Assembly (NCBI GenBank): GCA_018697195.1
Contig: JAGMWU010000035.1
Coordinates: forward strand, 1 to 64,000
DNA from: Certhia americana
Lineage: Eukaryota; Chordata; Aves; Passeriformes; Certhiidae
Direction of reading: 5' to 3'
Length of the DNA stretch: 64,000 bases
A model generated the notes under the pieces. That model saw only the letters and a program-made list of their open reading frames with translations, was not told where the DNA came from and did no database searches. This document shows, in pieces, positions 62,041 to 64,000 of this stretch. The position numbers and the translations under genes are program-made. Numbering within the stretch: position 1 is the stretch's first letter; every line of letters begins with the position of its first letter.

Positions 62041-64000
62041 TGACAATCACAGGTGTAGCTTATTTTACTATACAGCAAACAGAATGGGTTTGTACGGAGG
62101 CTATTTTTTATTTTCTTTTAATCAGGCTTCTAGTGATGGCAGATCACCAAATACGTTACTAGGTTACTATGTTACTGTATATAACATGTAACTATTAATT
62201 GATTGATTATACATTAAATTTAATTTGCATGTTGCCTCTTCTTAGCTGTAATATGGAGAACAAATGTTGGATTTAGAGAAGAGAGGATTAGTGATAGCAA
62301 GATGCATATAAAATCATCTCACACTGTTTTAAGAGTGAGCAATTGCTGGCTTGCAATTCAGAATTCATTTTTCTAATATGCTTATGTTAACAGTTTTATA
62401 ATTAAGCTTCACTTAAAATTATAATAATAATTTCCTTTTCCATTCAAGCATAACAAAGCACTTAAACAAGCGTTAATAAGCCTCATATCAACTTTGAAAA
62501 ATAAGTATTATTGCCCATATTTTATAGTTGGGTAAACATAATTGAGGGTAAGTGATTTAGTCTGAAGTGACAAATCCTGCAAAGGGCACCTCCTGGATAC
62601 CCTTACAGCTCTGTGAATCTCAGTGTTAAGGTGTGCATATCAGGGTAGATCCTTGAGTGTTGAGGCTTAATAACAAAAAATGACCTCAGCAATGCTTAAT
62701 GTAGATGGAAAACTGTGTAAATAACATGCATCGTGGCAGAAAATGTGGGTCTGAGATTCTGGTGGAAAAGACAGGTCTGTGGTGCAGGGGGGAGATCTGT
62801 GTGCTCTCTGCTGCCACGGAGATGAGGAGCCAAGGAAGGCATCCTGGAGTGGGTGACCACAAACACAATCCATGAGCATCCTCTGAGTGAAGCATTGTGG
62901 TCAATCTGTTACTTCACAGCTCACCTGTGCAATCATGAAGACTCTGAATCTTGGCTGGGTTGTAGGACTTTGATCCATCCCTTGACAAAATGCCTAGCCC
63001 AAGCTGGATCTGAAGGATCTTGTGTGTTACCTCAGTTCTTTGAAGTTTATCCAGTATCTTCCAAGCAAACACTTTGTGTGTACACAATGTGTGCAAACAG
63101 AAAAAGAAAGCAGTCTAAGGTCAGTTGCACGTTCACATAGGGAAACCTTTTATTTCTTTTGGGAAGTTGATTGGTGGGAGATTGTCAAGATGCATTTATT
63201 GAATAAAAAACCTAATAGAGTAAAATTAGACTGAATTAAAGCTGACTTTGCTGCCACTTCCCAAAATATATCCTCACCTGCACCACAGCAGGAAATGCAG
63301 ACTAAATAATTACAGATCCGTAAATGGAAGGCATACCACAGCAGGCTAGGAATAGAAAACCTTCCTTCCTTTAGAAAGAAAAAAAAAAAAAAAAAAAAAA
63401 AGAAAAAGAAGAAAAATAGAAGCAAACCATCATAAATAGTGATGAAGCCACCTGGAAATGAAAAGCCCACCTTTTGGGCAGATGGAGAATTTCAGTGTGG
63501 CCAAAGACTGCTGTTGGCTTTTAACTGAAATTATACTTATACTCTGATGTTGCTTACTGATGTTTTTCAGAGATATCATCACTGTGCCTATGTAGCACGT
63601 GTATAGTTCACATACAGAAGTTCACATGTTCAAATACAGAAGTTAATGCCATTTGCATTGATCAACAGCTTACGTCCCTGTGGTTGAAAAGGCCATATAA
63701 CATATGTTGTACATAACAATGCATATACATTGCTGTGTAGCATATAGAAACATGTCTATTGTAAATTCAATATTACAAATTTATAGGCAAAACATTTGGA
63801 TACGACTGAAAAATCTTTTTCTTTGTATTTCCTGAGAAGTAATTGAGATATGAGAACATAAGGTGTTTCTGACAAGTATTTAACCTTGGTTCATATTAGA
63901 AGTTCAAGTATTTACCATATCTAAGCAGTATTTGTCCTTAAATTAATTATTAAATAGAAGTTGCATTCATGAATATTGATGCTTATCCACAGATTAAAGG
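62041..64000. other. Intergenic, nothing recognised
   Basis: This is AT-rich sequence with a triple GTTACT-type repeat at about 62154-62176 and a 23-A run at 63379-63401. No gene is recognised up to the right edge. Confidence 0.55.
63379..63401. repeat. Poly-A tract (23 bp)
   Basis: This is the longest uninterrupted A run in the window, followed by A/G-rich sequence to about 63420. No retroposon body is recognised upstream. Confidence 0.9.

Noticed and set aside
63150..63470. Minus-strand frame with a long Phe run
   Set aside because: It is a translation of the poly-A tract at 63379-63401.

Overview
The window comes from a bird genome, most likely a songbird. It is AT-rich and intron- and intergenic-dominated. 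It carries several CR1 LINE tails, the characteristic avian retroposon, and four solitary endogenous-retrovirus LTRs of types that look like those abundant in passerines. The only protein-coding gene I can name is ARHGAP24 (FilGAP), recognised from its conserved C-terminal protein sequence. The species and the LTR family assignments are inference.

Layout. Positions 1-1758 are the end of an ARHGAP24 intron. The large penultimate coding exon is 1759-2830. A 2.2-kb intron holds an antisense CR1. The last coding exon is 5034-5277, followed by a 3' UTR with an AATAAA at 5842-5847. From about 5.9 kb to the right edge there is no confidently recognised gene. This roughly 58-kb tract holds six further CR1 fragments, four solo LTRs (23212-23652, 32910-33648, 54194-54552, 56215-57674), homopolymer tracts, small duplications and hairpins.

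Three places in the gene-free tract stand out. First, 41340-42240 is a CpG-richer patch with a full CRE, an RFX X-box, a TATA box, strong splice-site-like signals and a long pyrimidine tract, so it is a candidate unannotated promoter or enhancer. Second, 46396-46517 is a plus-strand open segment framed by a good acceptor and a GTGAGT donor. Third, 43472-43591 is an open segment whose peptide resembles a conserved block of some reverse-transcriptase elements. A cluster of homeodomain and octamer motifs at 9850-9990 may be a conserved enhancer.

In mammals the next gene is MAPK10, lying tail to tail with ARHGAP24. I looked by eye on the minus strand for its C-terminal kinase and tail motifs and did not find them. 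Either the intergenic distance is much larger here or I missed short exons.
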